A stretch of 64,000 bases of DNA, taken from Asterochloris sp. CNOR1 (Eukaryota > Chlorophyta > Trebouxiophyceae > Trebouxiales > Trebouxiaceae). Under the pieces are notes generated by a model. That model saw only the letters and a list, made by a program, of their open reading frames with translations, was not told the DNA's origin and made no database searches. Position numbers and translations under genes: made by a program. The stretch spans positions 1,736,001 to 1,800,000 of the forward strand of contig OZ017762.1 of assembly GCA_963969365.1 (NCBI GenBank), read 5' to 3'. This document shows positions 12,701 through 24,700 of the stretch, one piece after another (the first letter of the stretch is position 1; each line of letters starts with the position of its first letter).

Positions 12701-15700
12701 AAATGAGTTCAAGGCAGGCAGACGGTTCATCAATCGATGGTTGAGCAGTCCAAGGAGCAGGCCCCTTGCTGCCTTCAGCACTGTCAACGCTCAGGCTGCC
12801 TGACGGTGTTAAGTGCCAGCTGCCATATCTGGGCCAAGTTGCAGAAGTACTGGTTGCCACATTTCCTCCACCTGGAATCTTGGCTGTGCACCATGTGGCT
12901 CTAAGGAGGATCAAAGAAAGTAAGACCTGCCCGAGAGCGCTGTCCTGAGCAGGCAGCAGCTGACCCCGCGTCTGATGTCTCTGTCAGCTGATTTTGGCCC
13001 TCGTGCTGCACTTACGCCTGGCCTCAGTGGTCCTGCAGCACGCTCATCGCATTGGGCTGCTGCTCCCTATATGCAGCATCTGCACACAAGTTCAAAAGTT
13101 TTGCCATCCCTGGCCGAGGGCCATGCATCTTGCCTGCTCTGCTGTCCTGCTGAGCTTGCTGAGCTGCCATGTCTGCAGACAGGAGCTGCGCATGAGCCTG
13201 CTGTCCCTGTGTGTTGACACTGACCACCTGCCCAGCAGGGTAGGCGGCACCACGCAACACCTCCTGACAAATCAGGGTTGCCTGTGCTGCAGGCAGGATG
13301 CTCATGCCTGCTGGTCCTCTTCACGGATTGTGGCTTGAGCACCATGCCTGGCAGCCCTGCTGAGCTCACTGAGCCGCTATGTCTGCAGGCAGGAGTTGCG
13401 CACGCGCCTGCTTTCCCTGTTTGCGGATTTTGGGTCCCTGGCACAGCAAGGTGGGCGCTACCAGGACCTGGGCGCTCTGCTGCCTGTGATTGCTGCCAGC
13501 TCAGAGGGGCTGCAGCCCATGAGCGGCGTGGCACAGTCCAGCCACAGCATGAGCTTTGACCATCTGACCAGCCTGAGGGAGGAGGACACCAATATTCTCA
13601 AGGTCTGCGCTTTGCAGGTCTAGGGTCTGGGGTTATGGCTTCCGTCTGACGGGGCGGCGCCTCAGGCCCAGCAACGCTCACATAGGCACAAGTCTGCTTT
13701 GGGGTGTACGATTTGTCACAGACACCATGCCTGCCCCCCAAGTTCTGCATGCATGCAGCTGTCGCGCCTGCTGCAGCTAAGAGAACGCGCCTTTCACCCA
13801 AACTGCATCATCTGGCTTCCCTGCTTGCGACGCGCTTGTCCTGCGCACCACTTGCAGCTGCCTTCTGCTGCGGCTGTGCTCGACCAACTAATACCTCTGC
13901 CTGCTGCCCTTGCTGTGTCACTGAGATTCACCATTGACCTGAAGCTCATTTCACCGATCCTGGCCTGTCCCTGATGCTTGCAGCTGCTCCCCTACGCCTT
14001 CCTGCTCTCGTTGCCTGCAGCTGTGTCCACCTGATGTGGGTCTGCTCCCTTGAAGCACAGAAACCCTCTATCTTTGTCCGTCCTCCCGCTGGATCAGTGC
14101 CACTGCATACAGCTGTTTCACCCTTCTTGCGGACCTGGCCTGTCCCCAGTGACTGCAGGTGTTCCGCCTCCTATGGCTGCACTTTACCCCGTACGAGCTG
14201 GCAGCTGTTTCCACCTTCTCATTGACCTGGCCCGTCCCTGCTGGCTGCAGCTGTTCCGCCTCCTGTGGCTGTACTCTACCCTGTACGGGCTGGCAGGCCT
14301 GGGCACCAGGGCAGACCAGTACCCATACCCTGAGAGCTGGCGCTTGGCGCTTGGCAGGATTGCAGCAGCTTCCCCCTTCCTGGTGGCAGGTCAGTCTGGA
14401 GCAACCTGCTCCCATCTGTTGTGGCATGACAGCTTGCTGGCTTGCCTTGAACCAAAGGGTTACATGTTCCTCAAGACGTGACGGTTGGCGCCAGGTAGGA
14501 GTGCAGTTGCCTGCCCTTCTCTGGTGGCCAGTGAGTCTGGATCGAGCTCCTCCCATTCTTCAGGGGTTAGGCAGGATTGCAGTTGGAATTCTCCGGCGGC
14601 AGGTCAATGTCAGGCATCTACAACGCCTAGTGACCTCTCTGTCTGGCGGCTGTTGCTGGGCTGGCAGCTCAGTCTGCCTACAGGCTTGGTAACGAAAGGT
14701 TTTGAAGAAGTCTGAGGAAAAACAATTATCATCCAGCTTAAGTCTCAACACGCCCCATCAAAGCCCTGGAGGATTCTTCTGCCGCCTGCATGCGGTGCCA
14801 ACAAGACCTTTCAACAAGCTGCGACCATGCTGTTGCCGTGTCTCTTACCCTTTTTATTGGGAGCAAGCACCTGCTGTCTGCAGGCGGTGCTGGGGAGACC
14901 ACAGAGAAGCTGGAGGCCGAGTTCGGGGAGCGCCTGCAGCGCTTGGGCTCCGCTGGAACGCCTGCAGAGCTGCACAGCATGTTGGTGGACACAGTCCACA
15001 TGCGGGTGGCTGCACCCTACATCCCCTCCGCTGCGCGGACTGCCCACCTGCTGATCACAGCGGCCATTAACCTCGTCCAGGTTGAGGTGGCGCCGCTGCC
15101 TGATGAGGCCGCGCTGTCGCCGCTGGCCCCCCTGCTGGCACAGCAGCAGGTGTGTCTGGGGTGCATGCTGCAGTATCCTGGACGGCAGATTTGAGATGGC
15201 GTCCCTGGCTGCAGAAGCTGCCATGTTGCTGCTGGCTGCCTCCCTAGGCGCAGCAGCAAGTGTGTCCCGCCTCTCAAGTGACATTCTCAAGACAGGGCAG
15301 CACAGAGCAGGCACCTGTCTCTGTAGCATCCTGTGGGCTGCATCCTGTGTGTCAGGCCGTGCTGTACTGGCAGCTGGGGGGACACAGCCAGGCCTTCACA
15401 GCAGCAGGCGCGTGTAGCGCAAGGGCAGATCTGCATCGGGCACAGCAGTACAGTCTACGCTAGACCTGTTTCCCTTCCTGATCGTTCACACAGCACAGCT
15501 GCCCTGTGACCATGGGATCCAAATTCCAAGTAGATCTTGTGTGCCTTCTCAGCTCCTCACATCCTGCATGCAGGTGCTGTCTGGCACTGCAGCCACCAGC
15601 GACGGGCCTTGGCTGGAGGCCATCACCGAGAAAGCGTTTGAAGTGTACTGCGAGCGCCTCAAAGGGTTCAGCTGGGCCTTCAAGGTAGGGTCTGTAGTAC

Positions 15701-18700
15701 CCTGATGCAGAGGCAGCTTCATTCTGATGTCGCATCTGCTGGATGCAACAAAGTGCGCGCCTTTGATGAAGGATCAGCCGGGACAGTCCCCGACGCAAGC
15801 GGATGTCCGGTCTCAATGTCTGGTGTAGAATTGTGACTCAAAAGTCACGGGCACCAGTTAATAGGGATCAGAACAACATTAGCAGCACCGGGAAGCGCAC
15901 ATCTAGAGGTCTGCCTCACCGTACCACTCCCCCACTTAGCAAGTCAGCAGTGTTTGACCTGTAGGCTTACGATGCTGAACAGCTGGAGCCACGAGTGGCC
16001 TGCTTGCCTGAATTGCAGCTTTAGACATTGCCGAGCAGCTGCTGCGCTGCTGCATCTACACTGCTACAGCTGTGCTGCCCGTGCAGGCCGACAACGCTGA
16101 GCAGCTGGTGCCCTGCCAGGAGGCCCTGGCCGAGGTGCTTGTCGAGAATCTGACGCGGCGCAGTGGCAACCAAGGCGTGGCACTCCTTTCCGACAGGCTG
16201 TTGAAGGCAGGTCAATGTCGTCTATCATGCCTTACTACTGCAGTCTGGTCATGGGCCGCGTCGGGCAGGTGATTCAGGGCAGCCTGGGTGTTTCTGGGGT
16301 GTACTGTGCTTCATCCTGCCGTGTGTCTGGGGGGTACTGTGCTGCATCCTGCCAGACAGCAAGATTGCTCATCTGAATTGCTCTAGCAGAGGACACTTTC
16401 TAACAGGCGCTGCTGGCCCCTGACGGGAGCCTCAATGGGAATCGTTGCATCCAGCTGCGCGCCCGGCAGCTGAGCCGTTCTGACTGCCTGCAGGCGCTGC
16501 TGGCCCAGTTTGTGGGCCTGCACTGGAGCCTTCGCATCCTGACCAAGCTCATGGAGGTGGTCCAGCTGGAGGAGGACACCCAGTTCCTGGCTGAGACTGC
16601 TGACCCGCTGCCGGCTTGGAAGTGGACACAGAAGGTAAGTTGTTTCACACATCGCAGCTACTCAGCCGTGTCACATCTCTGTTTCGAGACGTGCATTATT
16701 TTTGGCACTGTCCTTGGACGGCCTCGTGCTGCATGCTCTGCAGCCTCCCCCTGTGCAGGTGATGGGGCCGCCTTGGGACTGGGGGCTGCACCTGCTCCAT
16801 CCTTACCCTTGATCCTTCACAGAGTGTGCTGCCATAGCTGCAGATCGTTCAAGCTTGCGCTGATGCAGCCCAGAAGGTTCACCAGGCCTCGATTCACAAG
16901 CTGTGCTCAGGCAGTTGAGCTGCCTGTTCTGGGAGCTGTGCCTGCACATGAGCCCTGGATCCTCCCTGCATCCACTCCCAGCATGTGCTCACGTAGCTGC
17001 AGGTCATCGAGGCCGGCGCTGCCCTTGCCCCAGGCTTCACTCAGGCCCTGATTCACGAGCTGCTGCATGCTGAGTCCCCTCGAGCGATGGATGCTGTGAC
17101 GGTCCACGCAGCTGACCTGCTGGGCATGTATGACGCCGCCGCCAGGCTGCATGAGGTGGCCTTCCTCGAGGAAACCGTGGGGGGTGAGCACATCTTGGTA
17201 ACCTGCTGTGACACCACATGCCTTCGTCTGCAAAGGGGAGGCAGTGTTGCTTAGCCTCAGCCATCAATGGCTCCATGTGCCGTGCAAGGAGTACGGGAGG
17301 TGGGCACCAATGCATGTAAGTGGTCCTTCTCTGCGTACCATGCGCAGTGTGCCCAGGAGGGCCGGTGGGTAGTCGAAGCATGTGTCTAGGGGTGTATGGA
17401 CTTGCTGAGGTGTATACACCTGTTCTAAAGCCAGTGCCTTCGCGCAAGGGGTTGCCAGGCAGCGTCACTGTCTGGGCAGACCCTGGGGAGCTGAGCTGGC
17501 TATCACCACAACAGGGTGTTGTGCTGAGAGTTCAGGCTGCAACACCAGGCATCCAGGCCTGCAACCTCTGCTGAGAGAGTTTGTGAGGGCGTCTGCGGCC
17601 CTCAGACGCCACTTCCCTGGGGCCCTACTGTCTTGTTGCAGCAGCAATTTACTGCTGAACTCCACCTATGAACAGACGGACTCCTGAAAGTAGAAACCAA
17701 CAAAACTATCAGTATGTGCCACTGCTGCAGGAGTGCGGGCGCTGAACCAAAAGTCCCACTATCGCGGCATTGTGTCGGGGCTGCAGAGCCTGGCGGAGGC
17801 GCAGAGCATGCCCAGCTCCCAGGTGCCCCAGCAGGCGGCCGCTGCCCTGCAGGACGCTGTCAGGCAGCATGCCCCCATGAAGCAGGTGGAGGATCGGTGA
17901 GTGTTCCGCCCGCATTCCTGTGTTCTGGAGGAATGGAGGGGCAGCATGGCCATTACATGGCCGGAGAAAGAGGATCAGCTGGATACTTTGTACAGCTGCT
18001 TGCGGCAGCATTGCATTTGAAGCAGGTGCAGGTCTTGCCATGATGCAAGGCCGCCATTGATTGCCAGCCTGGGAGGACACTGTTGGCCAGCATGACCCCA
18101 CAGAGCAGGTGGAGCACAGGTCTGTGCCTTTTGCAAAGGCTGCAGATTGACCTTCAGCGCAGTGACAGCAAAGCTATTTTGCACGCATCCTGTGGCAACA
18201 CTGCAAGCATGCAACTGCCTTGCACCTGCCAGTCAACTTGGAGTTGCGCATGGAGTACACTGTTTATCCAGGCATTTCAAACTGCTTGCTTCCGGCTCCA
18301 GGCGGATGGTAAGATGCCACAGCCTGGATTCAGGCCCGTCAGACTGTCAGGCATGCTGTGCATGTTCCCTGACTGTGCAGCGCCAGCTCATTGCACTGAG
18401 GTTTCGCTGCTTGCTGGCCCAGCAGACAGCACAACCATGCTGTGCAGGTACCTGCAGGCAGCAGCTGCCCTCACAAGCTCATATCACCAATGTAGTGCCA
18501 CTTGCTGGCCCAACAAACACTGCACCCATGCTGTGCAGGTACCTGCAGGCAGCAGCTGCCCTCGTCCTCTATCCTGACTGCTCAGCGCAGCACCAGCTCA
18601 TGGCGCTGTTGTGCCGCGTGCCAGCCCAGTTCCTGACCCCAGCCATGATGCGCCTGGCGACTGCAGCCTGGCACTGGATCTGTGCAGCACAGCCCCGGCT

Positions 18701-21700
18701 GCAGGTGAGTCAAGTGCTGTTGGATGGGTGAAGCAGGTCGCGACAGCACCTCTATCAGGCACTTCCATCTGACATAGGCTGCTTGTGAGGCGTCTCAACT
18801 GGAGTTGACTAGGATGAAGCAGGGCACAACAGCATCTCTGCCAGGCACTTCTGTCATCAGACATAGGCTGCCTGTGAGGCGTCTTGAATGGAGTAGGCCA
18901 GTGTGAGGCAGGGCGCAACAGCATCTCTGCCAGGCGCTGTCGTCAGACATAGGCTGCCTGTGAGGCGTTTTTAAGGGAAGGCAACTGTCACTCTTTGCTG
19001 AGCAGGATTCAAGCGCCTCCACCAGGCCAGGAACACCACACAGCACATGCATGTCACAGCTGAGGCTGCAGCAGCCTGGCAATGGGTCTGTGCACCACAG
19101 ACTTGGCTGCAGGTGGGCTCCCTTCTGCGTAGCATTGCGCCTGCATGGCAAGGGCCAGAGCTGGCTGAGGCCCCCAATGTCTCCGGCTGCAGGTGGGCAC
19201 GTGTCTGCCTGACATTGTACCTGCCTGGTCCAGGCCAGGTTGCAATGGGAGCCACAGCAGCCTGTCCCTGAACGGTGCAGCGCAGCCTTGGTTGCAGCCA
19301 AAACCCTGGCTGGATTGCAACTTCTCTGCATGGCACAGACTGGATGTAGCTGGGCACCTGAGGCTTCACACTGCATGTATGCAGCATAGGCTGCTGGTGG
19401 GGATCTGTGTCCTCTCTGGGGCAGATTCTCTCTGGGGCAGATCCTCTCTGAGTATTCTCTCTGGGGCAGATCCGCTGTGGGGCAATCCTCTCTGGGACAG
19501 ATCAGGCCGACCTTAGAGGTTGCCAAAGCTTGCTGTGGATGGGAGGGTAACCCAGTCCTCTGCCGTACAGCTCTGCCTCTCTGCAGGCAGAGCTGTATGG
19601 CAGAGGATATAGGAGATGTCTGACTTGGCCTGCCTAGACATGCTTCACCCTACCACTGTGCACTCTCTGCAGGCGATGCTGATGTCAGAGATGGCAGAGG
19701 CCTGGATCGCAACTGTGAGCAACCGGCTAGGCCTGTTTGACTGTAGCTTTGATGCAAAGGCCTACAAGGAAACTCCTGCCGGGGACGCCATCGAGGACCG
19801 ACCCAGCGATCAGCTGCAGCAGCCACAACACAGTATTGTGGAGGCCACCGCGGCCCACCACATCTGGCTGGCCTTCCTCCTGCAGGCCTGGCAGGTGAGC
19901 TCTCCATAGGTCTTGAAATCTGCATTTAAAGCTGTAACTGGTGTAGGCATCCCCATGACGTAGTCACAGGGATATAGCAGCCTCGACCTACCTGCGAGCA
20001 CAGTCAGGCTTCTTGGGCTGTCGGCAGGCACGGAGCTTGGGCTGTCTCCGCAGGCTCTGAACCTGGATTGTCTGCAGGCACTGAGCTTGGGCGCCTCACG
20101 CCTGCAGCGGGCCGTCAGTGGGACCTTCACGCGCCTACTGCAGAACAGCATGAGCAACCTGGAGGGTTTGACACAGCACCCAGCCGCAACTGGTGAGTCT
20201 TCTCTGGGCATGTTCGTCTGTGCATCGTCAGCACACAAACTTTGCGGCAGCAACGCTGTGACGTCATGCAGCCTCTACTGGTGCACTCAGTGCTGGAAAC
20301 CTTGCCAGCTGGGTAGGGCACTGCTACCCAAAGCAGGAGCCAAAAGGCCTCCATATATGGAGGCCTTGAAGGGCAAAGTAGAAGCCAAATCTGCCTTCAA
20401 ATTGTTGAATTTGCACTTCAGTCTACCAGGGAAGAAAGTGACTGCTGCCGCTGGCTCCCTGCCACTGCAAGTAGAGCCAGATAGACGGCATTCAGCGCAA
20501 ATTTGCTGTGCATAACCACGAGTCAAGATGTTGCTTACCACTGAGCCGCGGGAGTGTGCTTCCACCTGCTGCCGCTTGCCCAGCGCTGCCAAAAAAAAAT
20601 TGATCAAGCTACTCTTTGGTGCTTCTGCAGGAGCTCACGCCTCAACCTGCTGCTGCTGGCCCATTGCCGCTCTAGGTTGCTTACATTCAGGAACAACTGA
20701 CTGATGGGCCTGTGGGCGCAAGGTCTGCAAATCACTGATCAGCCGATTGGTGCACCTGCAGGGGCACGATTCCGCCTGCTGCTGCTGGCACTGCGTCACT
20801 GCAAGCAGTGCCAGGCAGATGCGACCCAGCGCGGCGTGGCGGCCCCCTTTGCCACGACGATGCTTCTGGAGAAGGTGCTGGCCATCGCCCTGCAGTACTT
20901 CCAGGCGCCCCCAGCCTGGTATGGGCGCTGGACCAAGTCAGAGGCCAGGTCAGTTGCAACTTCCTGTTGCCGACAACCATGTGCCCATGCCAGCAGGGAG
21001 AAGCTGAAGCTTTGGTGCACGTGACATGGCCTTGGGGGTTGTGCTTGCTCACAAGTGATATGGCCATGCTGGCAGGGAGGAGGCAGAGGCGGTGACCCAG
21101 TATGCTGAAGAGGTGGCTCTGGATTCCATATGGCCCCAGCTGCCCCGGCAGTTCTCGCAGCAGGGCATGGCAGTCCCCTCGGCGGCGCAGGCGCACCCCG
21201 TCTGGGGTCGCAGCCAGCAGGGAAACCAGCAGCGGGTGGAGCTGCTGCACCTGCTGCTGCACAGCGAGGCTGAGAGGCTGGCCATCTGGGCAACCCCGCG
21301 GGCCAGCAAGCTGCGCTCCAGGGTGAGCGCCTTTGTGAGTGGTGGGCAACCAATTGTAAAGGATGAAATGGGCCAGGTATCTGAGGATGTCATAAAACCA
21401 GGTTGGTCTGGCCCCATAGAACTGCTACACACTGCGTCAGCGCGGCAGCAGTATGCATTGCAGGAAGAGCCTGCAGCTGGTGCTCTCCACATCCAGCAGT
21501 GGAGTTCAGAGGTGAGCCCGCATTGTGAAGATGTAGCTCTGTGAGGCTGGCCATCTGGGCGACTCTGCAGCATCTTTGTGCATGTTCATCAGAGCTGTAT
21601 GCAATCTCTGGTGAAGGATATCATGAGACAATCACAATTGGTCAGCAGCTGGCTGCCTGTCCAGGGTTGGTGGGTGACAGTGGGGCATGGCATTCCACCA

Positions 21701-24700
21701 TTCTGCTGCTCATGTCCTCTGCTGCACACAGCAGCAGAGTCAGGCTGCTGCGCGGAGTGGGCGTGCAGTTTGTGGCTCGGTATCTGCAGCAGACAGATGA
21801 TTTTGAGGTCAGGCTGCATCGTGGAGGCTGGCCATCTGGTCAACCCATTGCAGGCCGACCCCACCACGTCATCTGCCCCAGGTGTTGTGTGTGGAGGCAG
21901 CCCATTGCCTGCCAATGGCTGCAGGTGCACAGTGCGCACGTCAATACCCCAGCTACTCAAACCTTGCACTCGTCACATGTCCTGTCCCAGCTGCTGCACA
22001 TTGCAGTTCATCCTTTCATCTGGCTGCACCATCAAGACCCTGTGCGGCCCTTCCTTCTTCTGAACCTCTGCACCCCTGACCCATGTCATTGCGCGCCTGC
22101 CACAGGTGGTGCGCGTTGCGTCCCATGCTTCCCAGTGGCTGCACCTGGATGCCTCGGGGGACACCCGCATCCGCCTGAAGCACATTCCTGCCGGCGTCTG
22201 GCAGCAGCACACGCGCATGGCCTGGGACTGCGACCCCCGCATGGCCCTGTGCCTTCTGGACCGGTATCCCAAGGCAGAGGCAGTTCGTCAGGCAAGTTAC
22301 GCTGTGGGAGCTGCTGCTGTTGCTCTGGCCGCTGCTCCAGAAGGTCACTGCTGTCTGAAAGGAACACATCTGCTCAGCTTGGATCGCAATTGTTGCATGA
22401 CCCTGTGCCTGCTGGAGATCTGTCCTGGGGCACAGGCGCGCCCCAGGCAAGCTGCTGTGATGAATGCTGCTTTTTTTAGGAGGTGTTCTTGGTTGGAAGC
22501 ATGACATGTGGATGGGTGACCCTTCAGCCCACATGCCCCATGTGCCTGCATAGAAGCTGTCCCTAAAGCAGATCACTTGGCCACCAAATGCTTGCCACAT
22601 TGGTCACTTGGGCATGCCAGATGGAGACAGCCAGGCATCTTTGTGCCTGTCTAGTTTTGGCTGCATTTGCTGCTTGCTCCAACGTGGCAAGCGGCATTGG
22701 CAAATAGCTGTAGGTCACTGGCTGCTGCACCTGCTTTGCTGCCCCACAGCAATGCCCCCTAAGGGCAGAGTTTCTGAGCTGGTAATGCCTGGAAGGGTAT
22801 TTTATTTATATATATATATTTTATATTGTACTTCTGAACTCTGCAGGAGTTGGAGACGTTGGTGCTGAAAAATGCCCACCAGCCCTCCCTTCAACAGCTG
22901 GCTGAGGCTGCCACCATCCTGGCCACGCCTGGGGCAGCTGCCAGCAATGCTCCTGAGGTGCGCAGGGAAGCTCAATGCGTTGTTGGTGCACGGCAACTTC
23001 CTGCTCGAAGCACAGGTGCTCTTCATCATGTGTCAACTTGTTGCTCGAAGGAATTGCATGCATGAAAGGCATCAGGTAGGTGAAGGTGACGCCTCTCAGG
23101 TCCTGCAGACTGACATTGCCATAGGCTGATCATTGGGAAGCTCAGCACAGCACACTTTCAGATGCATACTGGATGTGCGCAATAGCTTAGCATGTTGTGA
23201 TGGGCAGCTGGACCCTTTTGAAAATGCAGTAGGGGCTAGCCATAACATGGTTGCCTGCATGGCTTCCTTTCAAAATCTGTGAATAGTTGCAGCCCTCGGT
23301 CGCAGTCCTGCTGTACTGTCTTCTGCACCCCTCTTGTCCCCATCTGAATGGAAATCCCCGACATTCAGCAAAACAGCAGAACACTGCAAGGCGTGCCACT
23401 TGGCAGCCTGAGCAGTCAGTCCCCTGCTGAGTGCCATGGCCAAGGTCAATCCGCTTCCATTGGTGTATGTCACCACTCTTGGAACCCCACCCATGGGACC
23501 AGTGCCTGTAGGGGGGCCACCTGGCAGTCTGGACAGGCAGCCGCCCGTTGCAGGCCACAGATAGACCCACCCCACTCACTGCCTTGTCTGGCTGCGCAGC
23601 ATGTAGACATCTGCTGTGAATGCATACCCTCCAGCAAGACAGCCCATGAACTGGTGCCTGCAGCTGAGCCACCTGGCGGTCTGGGCAGTCAGCCCCCTGC
23701 TCCAGGCCACGGCGCTCATGGCGGGGCCAGCCGGCGCCAACCACACAGTACGCGCCTACTGCTTGCGCAGTTTGCAGGCGACGCCCCCTGAGCAGGTGGG
23801 TCCTCCCTGGTTTCCCTGCGTGATGATGAGCCTGGTCTAATGGCTAATTCTTTCTATGTATCATGCGACAAGCAGACACTACTGAGAAATCTGTGTTGGC
23901 ATGCGTGTATGGTGCGTGCAAGAAGCGCAGTGCCTGGTGGTCAGCTTCTCACGGCTCAGCCAAAGCAGGCCAGAAGTTTGCCGCTGTGCAGGCGGTGGTC
24001 TCCCTGCCCCAGCAGCCAAGAGGGATGCCCCTGGATCTGCTGTGCAGGTGGCATTCTTCCTGCCCCAGCTGGTGCAGCTTCTTCGCGCCGACGAGGGTGG
24101 CATGATCCAGGACTTCCTTTTCACAGCTGCTCGACGCTCAACACTGTTTGGCCACAAGCTGATCTGCACGCTGCGGGTGAGACTGAGCGAATGGTGGTCA
24201 TGCTGGTCAGGCAGGACAGCTAGTCTGCGTGGGTAAAGGCAGTCAGGGCTTAGGGCTGGTTTGCACCTGAGGGTCAGAATGGCCAATGTCGGGGCAACAC
24301 ACGTCATTCTGTTTGGCCAAGAGGTCATTTGCCAGCAGGCGCTACTGCCACCAAGGATGCAGACCAGCTTCTGGCCAGATGGAAGTGACTTGTGTTGCCA
24401 CAGGTGGCCTGCTACTGCCTGCATTGTCAGCTGCACGTGTGAGGGCATTCCCTCTGGCAGAAGACAGGGCCAGCCTTCAAGCTTTGCCTGCAAGCTATAC
24501 ACGGGCTGCCAGTGCAGCTCTCAGCCTCGGGTCTGCATGTTGTCTCTGACAGATTGCAAGTCCCCACTGCTTTGCCGCCCGCAGTCTGAGGGCACTCCAG
24601 ATGCGGAGGAGATGTCTCCAGTAGTCAAGCGTTCAGGGTGGAAGCCTCCCAAGGACACCGGGCTGTGGGGCATTGCAGACAGAGTTGGCGAGCAGGTGGG

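Noticed and set aside
16211-16406. GT donor at 16211 for exon 16087
   Set aside because: Using it shifts the frame and meets a stop in the next exon; the GC donor after 16206 keeps the frame.
21541-22479. 312-codon plus-strand open frame in the PI4KA locus
   Set aside because: It runs across an intron and overlaps exon 22106-22291 in a different frame from the one matching the kinase family.
22798-22830. AT-rich run (tatatatata) as a promoter TATA element
   Set aside because: It sits inside a PI4KA intron just upstream of a phase-confirmed exon; it is more likely simple repeat sequence near the acceptor.
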